DNA of 64,000 nt from Symbiodinium natans (lineage: Eukaryota; Sar; Dinophyceae; Suessiales; Symbiodiniaceae). Positions 11,253-22,029 of this stretch are shown here, piece by piece. The stretch lies in NCBI GenBank assembly GCA_905221605.1, contig CAJNDS010000357.1:62001-126000 (forward strand), given 5' to 3'. How positions within the stretch are numbered: position 1 is the first letter of the stretch; every line of letters begins with the position of its first letter. The notes beneath the pieces are model-generated. The model was not told the DNA's origin. It saw only the letters and a list, made by a program, of their open reading frames with translations, and searched no databases. A program made the translations under genes and the position numbers.

Positions 11253-12467
11253 GGTAACACTGTGTTGCTGTCCTTCGGACTCTCGGAGCTCCTCCTCCGT
11301 CAGCCCGGGGGCCCACAGATGTTCGCGCCGTACATTCTCTCGACGTCATTTCAGCTTCTGAATGGGGAGATGCTCTGCAAACACCTTTCCTTGGTTCAGT
11401 TTGGCTCTAACGCCCTGGCATAGCAGATCACAGGAACATCCACCCAGCCGCCACAGTAGAGAGCAGACTTGGATTTATACCGCTCTGGGACCCCATCCCC
11501 GAAAGATGCATGAGGCACCCTCTACCCTTCATTGCCAGAAAACCTTTGATCTCATGCCTTTCCTGATCCTGGATCCGAGGTTTACAAAGAGTTGGCTTTT
11601 CAAAGGCTCCATTACATAAGAATTTTAGCAGTTTACGATTAGAACTTTTCCAAAATCGAGTGGGATGTTGCAAGCACCCAATCAAGCAATACATTAACCG
11701 CATCATCCTGGAACTTGGAGCCCCATTCATCTAGCTGTTCTTTTTTCGAAGGTCTTGGAATCCATCTCACCTCTCAGCCTTTCCCATGAATCCTTTCTCG
11801 AACAGCTCGGATTTCTAGGCCCGCGAATGCCAGAGCAAGACGGTAAAAGTCTCCCTGTGCCGACCGTATCTGCCCGAGATCCCGTTTTTGGAGGTTTCAT
11901 GAGCATTCATGTCCTCAAGGAAGAGGCAGCGATGATGGGCTCTTCCCAATCTTCAACGCAATGAAACATAGGACGAAAAGAGAGCGCTTAGGCTTAACCT
12001 TTACCTTTCCCTTCGCGCGCCATCAAACTCACAACGCCTTGGCAACTTTTCTTTCCCTGTTTTCCTCTGAACTTTCAAGTGAACGCACGCATCAAATCGT
12101 TCTTCACCGAGATGACAGCGGGCTGTATTCGAGCATGTCCCACTGCCACAATGTACCAGTGCTTGCCAGTCACAGAAGCCTTGACTCCGATGCTCGGGGC
12201 CCTGCAGCTGTGGCTCGCAGAGAAGAGCACCACGAAGTCACGCAAAGAAATGTGAGCATACTGCAAGCACAACAGACGCAGGTGTCGCAGCACCTTCTGC
12301 CCCCTAGTGTCTTAGCTCTAAAGGGCTTTGGAAGGCAAAGCTTTGAATTCTGTTACAGTTGCTTCGCAGCTTTGATGGTTCGATGCTGAGCCATAGCATG
12401 CATCATCCTCGAACATTTGAGACGGGGTTTGTGTAGCAGGTGATTTTGCCAGAGATGCTTTGTAGCC
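11253..12467. other. Stretch without a supported gene
   Basis: Frames at 11755-11964 and 11961-12389 are open but carry no recognisable motif. They may include 5' non-coding sequence or promoter of the TBC gene, but I see no defined signal such as a TATA-like box at a meaningful distance. Confidence 0.35.
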
Positions 12468-14883
12468 ATGGATGGCGACGAAGATTTCTTCGAACAGTTC
12501 AAAGACGAGAGCTACGATGACTTCTTCTCGCGAGAGCAACCCTCCCAGCCTGCACAGCCGCACAAACAGGACCACATGGACCAAGCTGCTAAGGAAGAAC
12601 CGGAAACTCATAGAAGCTGACGGAAGATGCAGGTGACCACTCTGCGCACCACTGAATCAGCAAAGTTTGAATCCTGTTCAGTATTCATTCGCTAAACATG
12701 CTTGTGCCATCTTGTGCCCGAGACAGGACGGTCCGAGCTTCTTTGCCATCCATTCCGATGACGATGGCACTGACCATGAGGATGGGCCAGGTGAGATGGC
12801 TCAGACCACACCTTGCCTGACCATGCCACAGGCTCCACCCCCCGAAGACCAGTTTAGCTCCGAGGATTTGCAGCTTCATGGGGTGTTGGGGGACTTCTAT
12901 TTGCGTTTCAACGCGCAAAACCTTGCAAATGTCAACCGCATCGTAGAGCAGTATCGTGGCAGCAAGCTCACACATCTCTTTGCAGCCCTGGCCAACAAAT
13001 ACAGTTTGCCAGCGCCAGAAGTCATTGAGCTTGTTGCATCGTCGTTGTATGTAAGCTCGCCATTTGAACTTCCCGAAGCAGAGTCGCAGAAGCTGGAAGT
13101 CTACTTGCAGAAGATGCCAGGCACGGACGGCATGGATGCTAGTGGTGGGAGTCGCATCGACGATCCTGACCTTCTTAGCTCAGCCTTGCGGGCCCCAGCA
13201 GATGCTGCGTTGGCTGCTGCATCGTCAGCGCTGCTCCACTTCTTGTGCTTTCGAGGTATTTCCAGCAGCCACCTGCGACCACAGGTTTGGCAAGTTTTGC
13301 TGGGCATTCTACCACAGAATGCTGATACGGATACTGTGAAGGAAGAGAAGCGGAAGCTGTACGAGAGTCACAAGAGTTGCTTCTTAGTTCCAGGGAGGGA
13401 CAAGCTGGAGATAAAGGCATCTGAGCGACGCCTGAACGAATCGCTCGAGCTGCTTTCCCAAATCCAGAAGGATGTGCAGCGAACTCGCCAGGAGGAGGAG
13501 CTTTTTCAGCGAGCAGCGACGCGAAACGCACTAATTTCTGCCTTGTTCGTGTACGCTCAGCTCAACGAAGCCAGATATGTGCAGGGCATGAATGAGATCC
13601 TGGCAACTTTTTTCTACGTGCTTGCCACTGCTGGTGAAGCAGAGTTTGCTGAGCACGATGCCTTCTGGTGCTTCAGCCATCTCATGCAGCTGATGAAGCC
13701 AGGCAGGTCAGCCACGTCCCCGAGATCAGCACATGTTCTGCTGACGTCTGCAAAACCCCCCTCCCCCCCGCATTGCCAGCTGGTAGGTTTCATGACTGAC
13801 GACCAGTCACCTGACGGCATGTACGCGCAAGTCAGCGCATGCGAGAGTTTGCTGAGAAGCAACCTGGCGGAGTTTTCAGAACGAGTTGTCCTGTGTCAGT
13901 TCAACCGTGGCAACAGTGTCTGTTACAAATAGATATGGCTCGGCAGGTCAGACTTTGAGTCAAATAACCATCCCAGAACTGTCCCGACAAACCCCAGCAT
14001 CAGTAGCCAAGAATATGATCCGGCGCTTTCGCGTCATCTTGTCCAGCACGGCTCCCCTCACTTTGCTGTGGCCTTTCGGTGGTGCACTCTGCTGTTTGCG
14101 CGGCCCGGCTGCACCCAGAAATAGCGTAATGTTAAAAGAGATCATGGCCATCATCATCATCATCATCACCACCATCACCATCATCATCAGCACCATCATC
14201 AGCACCATCATCAGCACCATCACCATCATCATCATCATCGTGCAGTCGAGCTGCCAGGCTCCACAGGTTTGAGTGGGATGTTCTGCAAGACAGCATTCGA
14301 AGCACATGATAAACCTCGATTCCCAAGTTTCCATGCTCCTGGAAAGTAGAAAAGAGGACATCCTTTAAAGTGTCATGCGCAGCATGTTCCAAGTCCCCTC
14401 CTATCTGGGCTGCTTCCTGAGTGCCAACGGCCTGCAGGCAGGATGCGACCTTGCCGGACCTGCTTCGACTGTGGGATTCATTCATTGGTGACCCGCTTGG
14501 CTATGAGATGGTTGTCTACACCTGCCTTGCATCGTTGATGTCTTGTCGTGCCTCTTATGCATTGGCAGCACATGTTTCTTCCCAAAGCATACACGAGGCA
14601 TTGGAAAATGCAAGCAAGGCTATGCTGAACAGCATTGCTGGGCCTGGTAGCTGAAAACTAAGGCGGCTAGGGAGGCTAGCGACAGGCTTTGTCAACGTTC
14701 TTACGAGGGGAGGATCTGGCCTTCGGAGTCCGAGGAAGCCTTTTGAAACCGACAGGTGACGACTTGCTGGCCGCGGATGACGAGTTCCAACTGGCTGAGA
14801 TCATGCGCGGAGCGCCACGTAGGGATATCCAAGGCTTGCAGAGGCGTGCCACGCTCAAATGTTCATGGGATCCTGATGATTGA
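12468..14883 (+). CDS. TBC-domain Rab GTPase-activating protein (TBC1D13-like), multi-exon
   Basis: TBC proteins accelerate GTP hydrolysis on Rab GTPases in vesicle traffic. The start is the ATG at 12468 (MDGDEDFFEQFKDESYDDFF), a short acidic exon of about 50 codons. After an intron a long exon (about 12730 to 13720) carries an acidic leader and the TBC domain: SSHLRPQVWQVLLGI, then the arginine-finger motif IQKDVQRT and the glutamine-finger motif RYVQGMNEI, followed by FWCFSHLMQLM. Later exons complete the domain: about 13796-13890 (MTDDQSPDGMYAQVSAC), about 14033-14110 (HFAVAFRWCTLLFA) and about 14442-14640 (LPDLLRLWDSFIG). A last exon near 14686-14883 (STFLRGEDLAFGVRGS) ends at TGA. Both catalytic fingers are intact, so it is probably active. 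Exact intron borders are inferred. A CAT microsatellite lies in one intron. Confidence 0.85.
14145..14241. repeat. CAT/ATC trinucleotide tract inside a TBC-gene intron
   Basis: The tract begins with CATCATCATCAT and continues with CACCATCAT-type variants including CAGCACCATCAT blocks. It lies between the AFRW exon and the LPDLL exon, so it is intronic. Confidence 0.85.
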
Positions 14884-15002
14884 GAAGCAGGCTAGGATGA
14901 GGTCATCAGTCTTGGTGTTCTCTGAGTTCTGCCAGGCGGTCGTGGGCCATTTGCGCATTGGAGCGCCGATCGCTGCTTGCCTGAATAATACTTGAGTCAG
15001 TG

Positions 15003-15128
15003 AGCGAGAGAAAGAGTGGAGAGGAAGAATAAGAGGAAAAAGAAGAGGAAGAAGAAGAGGAAGAAGAAGAGGAAAAAGAAGAGGAAAAAGAAGAGGAAAA
15101 AGAAGAGGAACAAGAAGAGGGCAGAAAG
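15003..15128. repeat. Purine-only GAAGAG/AAGAGGAA tract
   Basis: About 120 bases are almost purely A and G with a roughly 12-base period. Open frames through it (Lys/Arg or Ser/Phe repeats) are compositional and not called as genes. The flank 15129-15955 has no supported gene. Confidence 0.85.
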
Positions 15129-15955
15129 AAAGACACTGGACTTGCACCACCCAGACTATCACTGGGTCGTGCATATTTTCGCATCAGCCGTAAAAAACGA
15201 TGAACGAACAACCGCACGAAGTGGCTTCGACAGCTCTGGAATCAATCCCAACCTCCCCACCTGGGGACAAGACGTCCGTCAGCAGACCCTTCGGGCTGCG
15301 TAGAAGAAGGCTACAAACACGTATGTTTGGATAGGGATTGGAGCAAAAAATGGGAGGGGAACACTACGCCGCCAGCCTAAACCAAAGACGCCGTGAAAGT
15401 CGTGTTTTTGGTAAAAGGGTGAACACACTTTTCCACTTTTCGATCCCTTTCCGAAAACGCCGCATTCTGCGGGATCTTGCACTCTGAGGTCCGGAGAGCC
15501 AAGGGAAGGTTTTCGGGGTTCGGATGTTCTTATTCTGCAGTCTTCATGTGCCAGGATTGTTGTTGTGCTCTGGGAGGAAAAACAGTGAGGTCTTAGCATT
15601 TCAAGTAGTGACCAGGTTGAGTGAGGGTTGGCATCAAGGTCAGATGAACGCAGACGGAATCCTGCTTTCGGACATGTATATCAGAACTCCCCCCCTTACG
15701 AGTGCAATTCGAGGGCGCGCTGGCACAACTCGAACTAATGGCCCTGGGCTGCATGTTTTTCAAGTTGCCAGCGATGAATGGCCCATGCTGAGAGTAGGCG
15801 GATCACGGGAGGGGGAAGCATCTTTCAACTCAGCTACATCCACACAGTCTGCCTCAGTGTCACACCGACAGTGGACGCCAGCATGCACGGGTGCACAGAC
15901 ATGGCCGAAGTGGGCATTACACCTGAGACGAAGAAAAGAAGAATGAGGGCGAGAT

Positions 15956-16419
15956 AGAAGAGAGAGAGAGAGAGAGAGAGGTGCGTAGAGGGGCGTCGGG
16001 TCCTTAGAAGGGCGGTCGTAGCTTTACTGGGTGCTGTCGAGGACCGAGAATGTCCCGCAGGTGGACGACTGTGGGGCGGCCGAAGATCGGCCGCGGGGCA
16101 GGTTTTAGAAACTCAGTAGGTGAAAGAAAGAAAGAGCCACAACAACGTGGGGGCGCGCTGAGTGCGCAGGGGCCACCCCTTTATGCCCCAAGAAAGAAAA
16201 AGAAAGAAAAACAAAGACAAAGAAAGACAAAGAAATAAAAAGAAACAAAAACAAGGAAAAATAAAGAAAAAGAAAGAACAAGAAACAAAAACAAGAAAAA
16301 ATCAAGAAAAAATAAAGAAAAAGAAAAAAATAAAGAAAAAGAAAGAAAAAGAAATAAAATAAATAAAAAAAAGAAAAAGAAACAAAAACAAAGAGAAATA
16401 AAGAGAGAGAGAGAGAGAG
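15956..16419. repeat. GA-rich and AAAGAAAAAG tracts with GC-rich hairpins
   Basis: A GA dinucleotide run (15958-15980) is followed by GC-rich sequence containing a perfect 8-bp stem with a 3-base loop (16076-16094, GCGGCCGA/TCGGCCGC), then AAAGAAAAAG-type purine sequence from about 16188 to 16419 ending in GAGAGAG. This sits directly upstream of the spliced-leader match and may be the upstream part of one mobile element. Confidence 0.7.
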
Positions 16420-16434
16420 CCATTTTGGCTCAAG
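16420..16434 (+). other. Relic dinoflagellate spliced-leader sequence
   Basis: CCATTTTGGCTCAAG, preceded by AG from the GA run, matches the 3' 15 bases of the 22-nt dinoflagellate spliced leader (known consensus DCCGTAGCCATTTTGGCTCAAG). It is followed by TCGGGG, not by a GT donor, so it is not a spliced-leader RNA gene. Known explanation: trans-spliced mRNAs are reverse transcribed and reinserted, leaving leader relics that are typically cut to these bases because the leader's own AG acts as an acceptor. Confidence 0.85.
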
Positions 16435-16530
16435 TCGGGGGGAGGAACCCGCCCCCAAGCCCCGGCTTGAGTCAGCCGCGCCGCAGGCTCAAACCTCTTA
16501 ACCTCTCGCCGGCCACCCTACCCGCTTTGT
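16435..16530. other. GC-rich structured segment after the leader relic, possibly tRNA-like on the minus strand
   Basis: CTCAAG of the leader can pair with CTTGAG at 16465-16470, with flanking GGGG and CCCC also paired, giving a hairpin that includes the leader end. Read on the minus strand the segment has a TGGCC..GGTTAAGAGG word resembling a type II tRNA D-arm (A box) and GGGTTCCTCCC in the place of a B box. The match is imperfect and I do not call a tRNA gene. A tRNA-derived SINE head is one reading. Confidence 0.3.
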
Positions 16531-16772
16531 AAGGTTTTCGTTCAGGGGGACATTCCAGGAAAGGTGCCTTTGCTTCGAGGGATTTTCACCTTAAAAGCCG
16601 AGCGAAAGGAGCTGAGGGAGGCGCACCGCATACAGCACTAAATCTACTTTCCCAACATTCATGTTGCCCAGGCCTTTCAGTCTTTGCCAGGACCTTCCAC
16701 TTTGCCACTGCCCTTGTACCACTGCATGCCTCACCCTTACCAGTCCTTCACAACACCCAACACTGAACCGCC

Positions 16773-17843
16773 ATGGATTCGCCGCGCACCACCGCCATGG
16801 GGGAGCATGACGAGGGGATCGACCCCATCGACCTGGCGCTGGACTACATGGGGAAGGCCATCTTCTGGGTGGCCACCCAGCTCACCCCCCAACAGGTGCA
16901 GGAAATTGCCGAACGCATCAACTCCCCTACAACCACCACGGATGAGATCTCCCAATGGTTTCAAGCCACCCTCAACGTCATGAGACCCCTATCACCTCAC
17001 CGCGAAGAACAAATGGAAGACGGGGAGACGCTTGACCTGGACAAGCCGGACTGGGGGGTCACAAGCGAATCAGAAGCAGAAGCCACCAAAACCAAAGACA
17101 GGGGGGCAAGGCCATGTGAAAAACCATCGGCCAGCTCGCCCACCCGTGACATCGATGAAGACGCACACAAGGAGAAGGTGAAGCACGACGACCACCCACC
17201 AATGGACGAAGAATATGAAGAAGTACAAGTGGACCCGGGAGATGATGGACCCATATGCCCTGCAGTACCACATCCACACCTCAAATCCTGGTGGAAACAG
17301 AGGAATATACAACTACATCGGGGTGCCACAACTTCGACTACCACATCGCCGACTACCACTTCTCCTACACCACCAACAGTGGGCGCCAAGACAAGAACAT
17401 CGCACCAACCCTCAGCTATGCAACACATGCGACAACACCCAGCAGGAGCTCTTCCACCACCACATCGCACAACCAAGAAGCCGATGACAGTATATGAGAG
17501 TGCACCGTGTGAAACACCATCGGGCACTCGGTGGGAGCAGAGACATGAGAGTGCGCCATGTGAAATACCGTCGGGCACTCGTCATTGGGAAAGCCATGGG
17601 GGACAAGAAGAAGAAGGCAGCCACTGGGAACAAGAGGACCACGATGCACGCCCGCCACTGCAGAGGAAGAGGAAAAGGGAGCACGACCGAGTTGGCTCGA
17701 ATATGGGGGCTACAATGGCAACAACAAACCCAACCAGCATGGCACCCTCTCCCACGACCTCGCCGACAAGAGGGGAAGACCTCGCGAACCAGATTCGAAG
17801 GGTGGCGACGACGACACCAAAGCACCCACCAAAGCGCAGATGA
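16773..17843 (+). CDS. Low-complexity hydrophilic protein downstream of the spliced-leader relic; possible retroelement or retrocopy ORF
   Basis: The ATG at 16773 lies in a good context (ACCGCCATGG), with a second ATG at 16797. The 356-residue product has a plausible folded N-terminus (residues about 9-75, including DLALDYMGKAIFWVATQL) and then an acidic, Thr/Pro/Ser/His-rich low-complexity region. Near residues 240-270 a short peptide repeats (SAPCETPSGTR, SAPCEIPSGTR). The C-terminus is basic with a KRKRE motif. The C/A-rich composition keeps the other two + frames partly open (for example a 134-codon frame at 17585-17989), so the reading frame after about 17215 is uncertain. Intronless, behind a leader relic and amid repeats, it could be the first ORF of a retroelement or a retroposed gene. 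No homologous family recognised. Confidence 0.45.
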   Translation: MDSPRTTAMGEHDEGIDPIDLALDYMGKAIFWVATQLTPQQVQEIAERINSPTTTTDEISQWFQATLNVMRPLSPHREEQMEDGETLDLDKPDWGVTSESEAEATKTKDRGARPCEKPSASSPTRDIDEDAHKEKVKHDDHPPMDEEYEEVQVDPGDDGPICPAVPHPHLKSWWKQRNIQLHRGATTSTTTSPTTTSPTPPTVGAKTRTSHQPSAMQHMRQHPAGALPPPHRTTKKPMTVYESAPCETPSGTRWEQRHESAPCEIPSGTRHWESHGGQEEEGSHWEQEDHDARPPLQRKRKREHDRVGSNMGATMATTNPTSMAPSPTTSPTRGEDLANQIRRVATTTPKHPPKRR

Positions 17844-17989
17844 ACACAGCCCTTCATCATCGACTGCCACCACGATATCACCTCCACTTCAACCACGGAA
17901 CCTTCGCAGCCACGAGAAGCAACACAACCTTCACCATCGACTACCTCCTTGCTTTCACTTCCACTTCAACTGAACCTTCGCAGCCGTGA

Positions 17990-18290
17990 GAAGCAAAATG
18001 AGGGTCATAACAGTTTCTTTAAGTATAAGAGGGAACGATTCCAACCTGTCCTTCCTCCCCTCGTGGGTCCCGGGTGTTGGTAGGTGATTGTGGGGGTTCT
18101 TCGGTTGTTGGGGAGGGGGACATTGAATAGGCACTCTTTCAACCCGCTTTTGTCCAAGCCATCCTGCTGGACCAGTATTCTAACTTCAAAATAGGCGCTC
18201 CGTTTTCCCTAGCCACTGCCGAAACCGTAGTGGGGGGAATCTCACATTTCACATTTCGTGATATCAAGTGCCACGGCTCCAATTCAGGGC
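17990..18290. other. Segment between the low-complexity ORF and the hairpin modules
   Basis: No gene is seen. A CACATTTCACATTTC duplication is present near 18240. The preceding ORF region ends with near-duplicate words (CTTCGCAGCC at about 17902 and 17971). Confidence 0.4.
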
Positions 18291-18329
18291 GGTTTCACTC
18301 CACTCCACGATACATATCTGTAGACCCAG

Positions 18330-18620
18330 GTCCACCCAACAGAGGCATCTGGGAAAGCACGTTTTTGCTGGGCACTTCGTTCTGGGGGAACCGCACTTTG
18401 TATATCGCAGTCTTGGTTGCTTATGTTTCCCATATCATGGCTGATCGAGTTCCACCCTGTTTTCGTACCCCCACTGCAACACACAGGGGGGGTCACATCA
18501 TTTCACACCGATGAACGAACTCTGTACTGCGTGCCCCTCGGGGCGGTTCTCCTTTCGGGGGGAACCTTACGCCTGGAAGGAAGGAAGGAAGAGAGAGAGA
18601 GGGGAGTTGTTTATAGTTAC
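18330..18620. repeat. Hairpin module A of three tandem diverged copies
   Basis: The module has AAAGCACGTTTTTGC upstream, TTTCACACCGATGAACGAAC, then hairpin 1 (GCCCC/GGGGC, 18533-18544), hairpin 2 (GGTTCTCC with GGGGAACC, 18545-18566, TTTCGG loop) and a GGAAGGAAGG/GAGAGA tail. The same order recurs about 385 bases downstream. Confidence 0.7.
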
Positions 18621-18774
18621 CCGCTCTGAAAGAGCCAGCCCGAAGCACCCGATCCACCAACTCTGTGGGGAGGGAGTCGCTTCCGTTTCCTAAACCACCA
18701 AACTGTGGGGAAGGAGTAGTTGGGGAAGGGTCACAATTAACGGGCGGGATCAGCCATCTCGATCCACACGTAAC

Positions 18775-19000
18775 AGTGCACGTTTTTGCCCAACCCCAAG
18801 CCCAAAGAGGCAATGTCTACACATCTTCACACCCAGGGGGAATTCTTATCTATCTGGTTGTGTTGAGTGGTTCCATCCAAGATGTGTACACACATTTCAC
18901 ACCAACCGACTCGGTAACGCATGCCCCTTGGGGCGGCTCCTTTCGGGGGGCCTGTTGCGATGGAAGGAAGGAAGAGAGAGGGAGCAGACGGCGGAGAACA
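18775..19000. repeat. Hairpin module B
   Basis: It shares GTGCACGTTTTTGCCC, TTTCACACCAACCGAC, hairpin 1 (GCCCC TT GGGGC, 18923-18934), hairpin 2 (GGCTCC with GGGGCC, 18935-18952) and a GGAAGGAAGGAAGAGAGAG tail with module A. Stem bases differ from A but still pair. Confidence 0.7.
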
Positions 19001-19261
19001 CATGAGGGAGCCAGCAGTGATTAGTAGCAGGAACGATGGGAGCACAGAGAGGGGGAAGACAAGGTTGGACATACTGTTGGGTTAGGGATACCCCGATGTG
19101 TGGCTTCGAGGCGTTGGTTGTGTGTTGTCTGAACCCCGAACCCATCGAAAAACCAGGAGGAACAGAGGGGGGAAATTGAACAGTAGCAGTGTCTTACTGA
19201 ACCCCTGCCTCCTGTGGTTTTTGGCCAACGAGCCGGGCGCCCTCTCAACACGAGACGGATG

Positions 19262-19331
19262 CCCTCACCAACTGACCCGAGACCAGCACGCGCCCTTGGG
19301 GGCGGCCTCCCTTCGGGGGGGTCATGCGTGG

Positions 19332-19340
<9 letters not shown>
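19262..19340. repeat. Hairpin module C
   Basis: It shares CACCAACTGACCCGAGACC with module B upstream, then hairpin 1 (GCCC TT GGG) and hairpin 2 (GGCCTCCC with GGGGGGTC, 19304-19323, closing a TTCG loop), and runs directly into a GA tract. Confidence 0.65.
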
Positions 19341-19420
<80 letters not shown>

Positions 19421-19432
19421 AGAAGAAGAGAG
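19335..19432. repeat. GA dinucleotide tract
   Basis: About 95 bases of GAGAGA with one interruption (GGGAGAGACAGAAAG) and a GAAGAAGAAG end. It forms the tail of hairpin module C, as shorter GA runs do in modules A and B. 19433-19810 shows no supported gene. Confidence 0.9.
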
Positions 19433-19810
19433 AGTGCAGACTCAGTGCAAAGCCTGTCTGCGCAACTTGCACATGGAAGGGGTAAGCCCCAAGCATGGAA
19501 GAAGCGCGTTTCATTGCAGAGTATGCAAGCAAGCCCCACTTCAGGCAAACTCCGCCCTTTCCGGCTCGCTCTGTGGCTCAAGTTGTGGAACAGCCCTGGA
19601 CTCAACTCTAGTCCACAAAGTGCAGTCCACCGAGTGGAGCACTCGATCACTTGGTGACTGAGGATTGCGGGCTGGGCTCAGGGAGCTGCCTCGAAGGCTC
19701 AAGATCTCATGCCCGCCACTTGAATGCAAAATGTGCCCCTGTGCGCGTGCGCGTGCGCGTCCTGTCCTGCACGCATATTCAACCAAGTGTTTCGATTGCC
19801 TGAAAAGCTG

Positions 19811-20231
19811 GGACTGAGGTTGTCAAAGACACGGCAAGCCGTGCATCGACAGCTGCCAAGGAGGCTTCCAAGGAGAAGGCTGAAGAGCCTGTTTTTTAGG
19901 GGATGAAAGCAACCGAGCAAGAGCAGCACCTGCGTTCTGCCGAAAGCTGCAAAGGTGCACTCCGTGCAGCACTGGTTGCAAGAGGCCGCGCCGGGTCAAG
20001 AAGTCTTCGACAAGGCTCAGACGAGGCCAGCGCTGAAGAGCCATGTCCGGCCGTGTTGAGCTTCCACCGTGTTGTCCGAAACAAAAAGCATTAAGCATCC
20101 CAGATGCATCCTTCATCCATGGCACCAGTGTGCACTTGAATCCTGTGCAAGGTTGTCAGCTCTGGTGCAGGCGACCGGTGCTGCCGCCTCGCGGGCTGCG
20201 CAGAAGTTCGTCGAAACGATGTGAACATATC
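19811..20231 (+). CDS. Candidate small helical protein, up to three exons, unidentified
   Basis: Three open segments have Ala/Lys-rich helical character. The first reads GTEVVKDTASRASTAAKEAS and ends at a TAG near 19900. The second (about 19935-20060) reads KVHSVQHWLQEAAPGQEVF and stops after SHVRPC. The third reads LSALVQATGAAASRAAQKF and stops at a TGA near 20220. They may be exons of one gene or pieces of more than one. The A-rich helices resemble many unrelated stress or coiled proteins, so no function is proposed. Confidence 0.3.
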
Positions 20232-20723
20232 CGAGCATGAGCATGCGAGGTGGATGTAGGCAGTAGCGCTCTTAGGATTTATTCGCTCTGCCGCGCAAAG
20301 GAATCGACGGCAGATTTGCTAACGTTTGGTGCGAAGCACCTGGCCAAACCTTTTCGGCCCAATTGTTAACGCGTAGTCTGCCAAGCGGCAGCATGCTGGC
20401 GCATGGACTCGCGTCGACTCATCGATGTATTCCAAGAAAGACACAACAAACAACAAGGGTTGCCCCTTGCGGTTTTCGTAGTGTTCTGCGAAACTGTGCA
20501 ATGTTCTGCAACGTTGTGCAAGCACTTTTCTGCTGATCGAGGCGCCGGTGGAAGGAGCTGCAGCTGCTTTTGCTGGCCTTTCTTTTAATCAATGTCGACA
20601 GCTTAGAATGAGAGGATGGCACTGCTTGGAATCTTACATGTGGCATTCATGAACTGACCAGGTGCTGCTGTCGCCACGGGTGCATTCTCTGTACAGTTCT
20701 CTGTGGATCCTTTGGGATTCCAG

Positions 20724-20832
20724 CGTACCGAAGAAGCCGGACATGCCGTTTGCAGCAGGCGCCTACTTTGGAAGATACAGCAGGGTAAACGAGTACAGGA
20801 TGCTGCAGTACCTACAATGGGGACCTTACTTG
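20724..20832 (+). CDS. Candidate exon, unidentified
   Basis: After GGGATTCCAG an open segment reads VPKKPDMPFAAGAYFGRYS and then RVNEYRMLQYLQWGPYL, ending at a TGA at 20833-20835. The aromatic and basic pattern is protein-like. Neighbouring frames in 20857-21660 are open but unconvincing because of Pro/Arg-rich C tracts around 21106-21125. Confidence 0.3.
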
Positions 20833-21814
20833 TGAGACAGAGCAGAGTTTCATTCGATGCGAGCAGTGATGCGCGATGTGTCGGCCCGAATGCAGGCAAC
20901 TCAAGCGACGTGCAGGTTCAGGAGATTCAGGAGGTGCTGGGATGCTGCACTCGATGGTGTGAGATGTAAGCTGATGCGCTCCGGGGCTCCGCAGGCAGCC
21001 GATCCACTGCTGACACCGGCTCTGCATGGCCTGTTGCGTGCAGCAGCCGTTCTCACAGGTCCGCCAGCGGGTCCGCATGTTTCAACCGGTCCTGCTTCGC
21101 CATCCGCCATCCCCCCCCGCCCCCCACTGCCACCCGCTGGCCCAAAGCTTCTTGACAAACGGTTCCCACAATTAGTCTGACAGGGTTTGCAGCCCTTGCC
21201 TTCGCTGATCTGCGCCGCTTCAGACCGCAGCTCCTTTGCAAAGAGGTGCCGGCTGCTGTTCATTGCTTTGGAGCAAAGACTGTCTGTAAGCGCGCCGCCC
21301 CGCAAGCCAGGGATGTTGAAGGCCGGAAGCAAGTTCACACCATGATTCCTCAAAGCGGACAGACATTGCAAGGTAGTAATTTGAAAATTAAGCTACAGTC
21401 TCTGGAGGCAGCTTTTGGAGCTTGCAAAGCCTTCCGTCTGGCCCGTGTCATGCTGCGTCCCGAGGAAGGCCTATGGCCTCGTGGCCTTCGCTGGTGAGCT
21501 TCGGGCGGCGGTTGGCTTGGTTCTTCCAGCAACTCGGCCTCCAAGCCTTCCCACACTCGAGCAGGAGTGTTGTGAGCCCAGGTGTACCTGTTTCTCGCAC
21601 TGCACTCAGAGCGGGTCAATGGTGCCGATCTTCGCTGCACACGCAAACTATGCGTTCTGAAGTTAGTGAAAGGTCATGGTCTGCTCTTTTCTTTGTCTGA
21701 TTCTCGTCTCGCTGCTGGAGAAAGCCGGGCTGCCAGAAGCAACTGGCGAGGCTTGCAGACTTGTGTGCTCCACATCACATATTCCTGCTGACTGGTGTCT
21801 GTTGATGTCAGGAG

Positions 21815-22029
21815 ATCATTGTTTACGGCCAGTTCTATTTGCCGTGGAGCGTGGTATATTGGATCATGAAGAAGGTGGCCTGGATGCGATGGCTCCGCAG
21901 TGGGTTTCATTTGTCGTGGTGCCGCATTGTTTTGCCGAGGAGTGGTTGGCCGAAGAGCAGCGTTCATGCACACCACTGCCGATGACTAGCAAACCTGCGC
22001 ACACGGTTTTCGAGAAACGGTTTGCCTGA
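21815..22029 (+). CDS. Candidate exon, two competing frames, unidentified
   Basis: After TGTCAG near 21812 one frame reads EIIVYGQFYLPWSVVYWIM, rich in aromatic residues as in a membrane protein. Another reads VERGILDHEEGGLDAMAPQW and stays open to 22029. I cannot decide between them. 22030-22579 shows no supported gene. Confidence 0.2.

Noticed and set aside
16418-16440. Spliced-leader RNA gene
   Set aside because: The leader match is followed by TCGGGG and not by a GT donor and intron with Sm site, and the 5' seven bases are missing.
16997-17578. 193-codon minus-strand frame opposite the low-complexity ORF
   Set aside because: It is a compositional shadow: CA-rich sequence on + gives stop-poor Cys/Val/Ser-rich frames on -.
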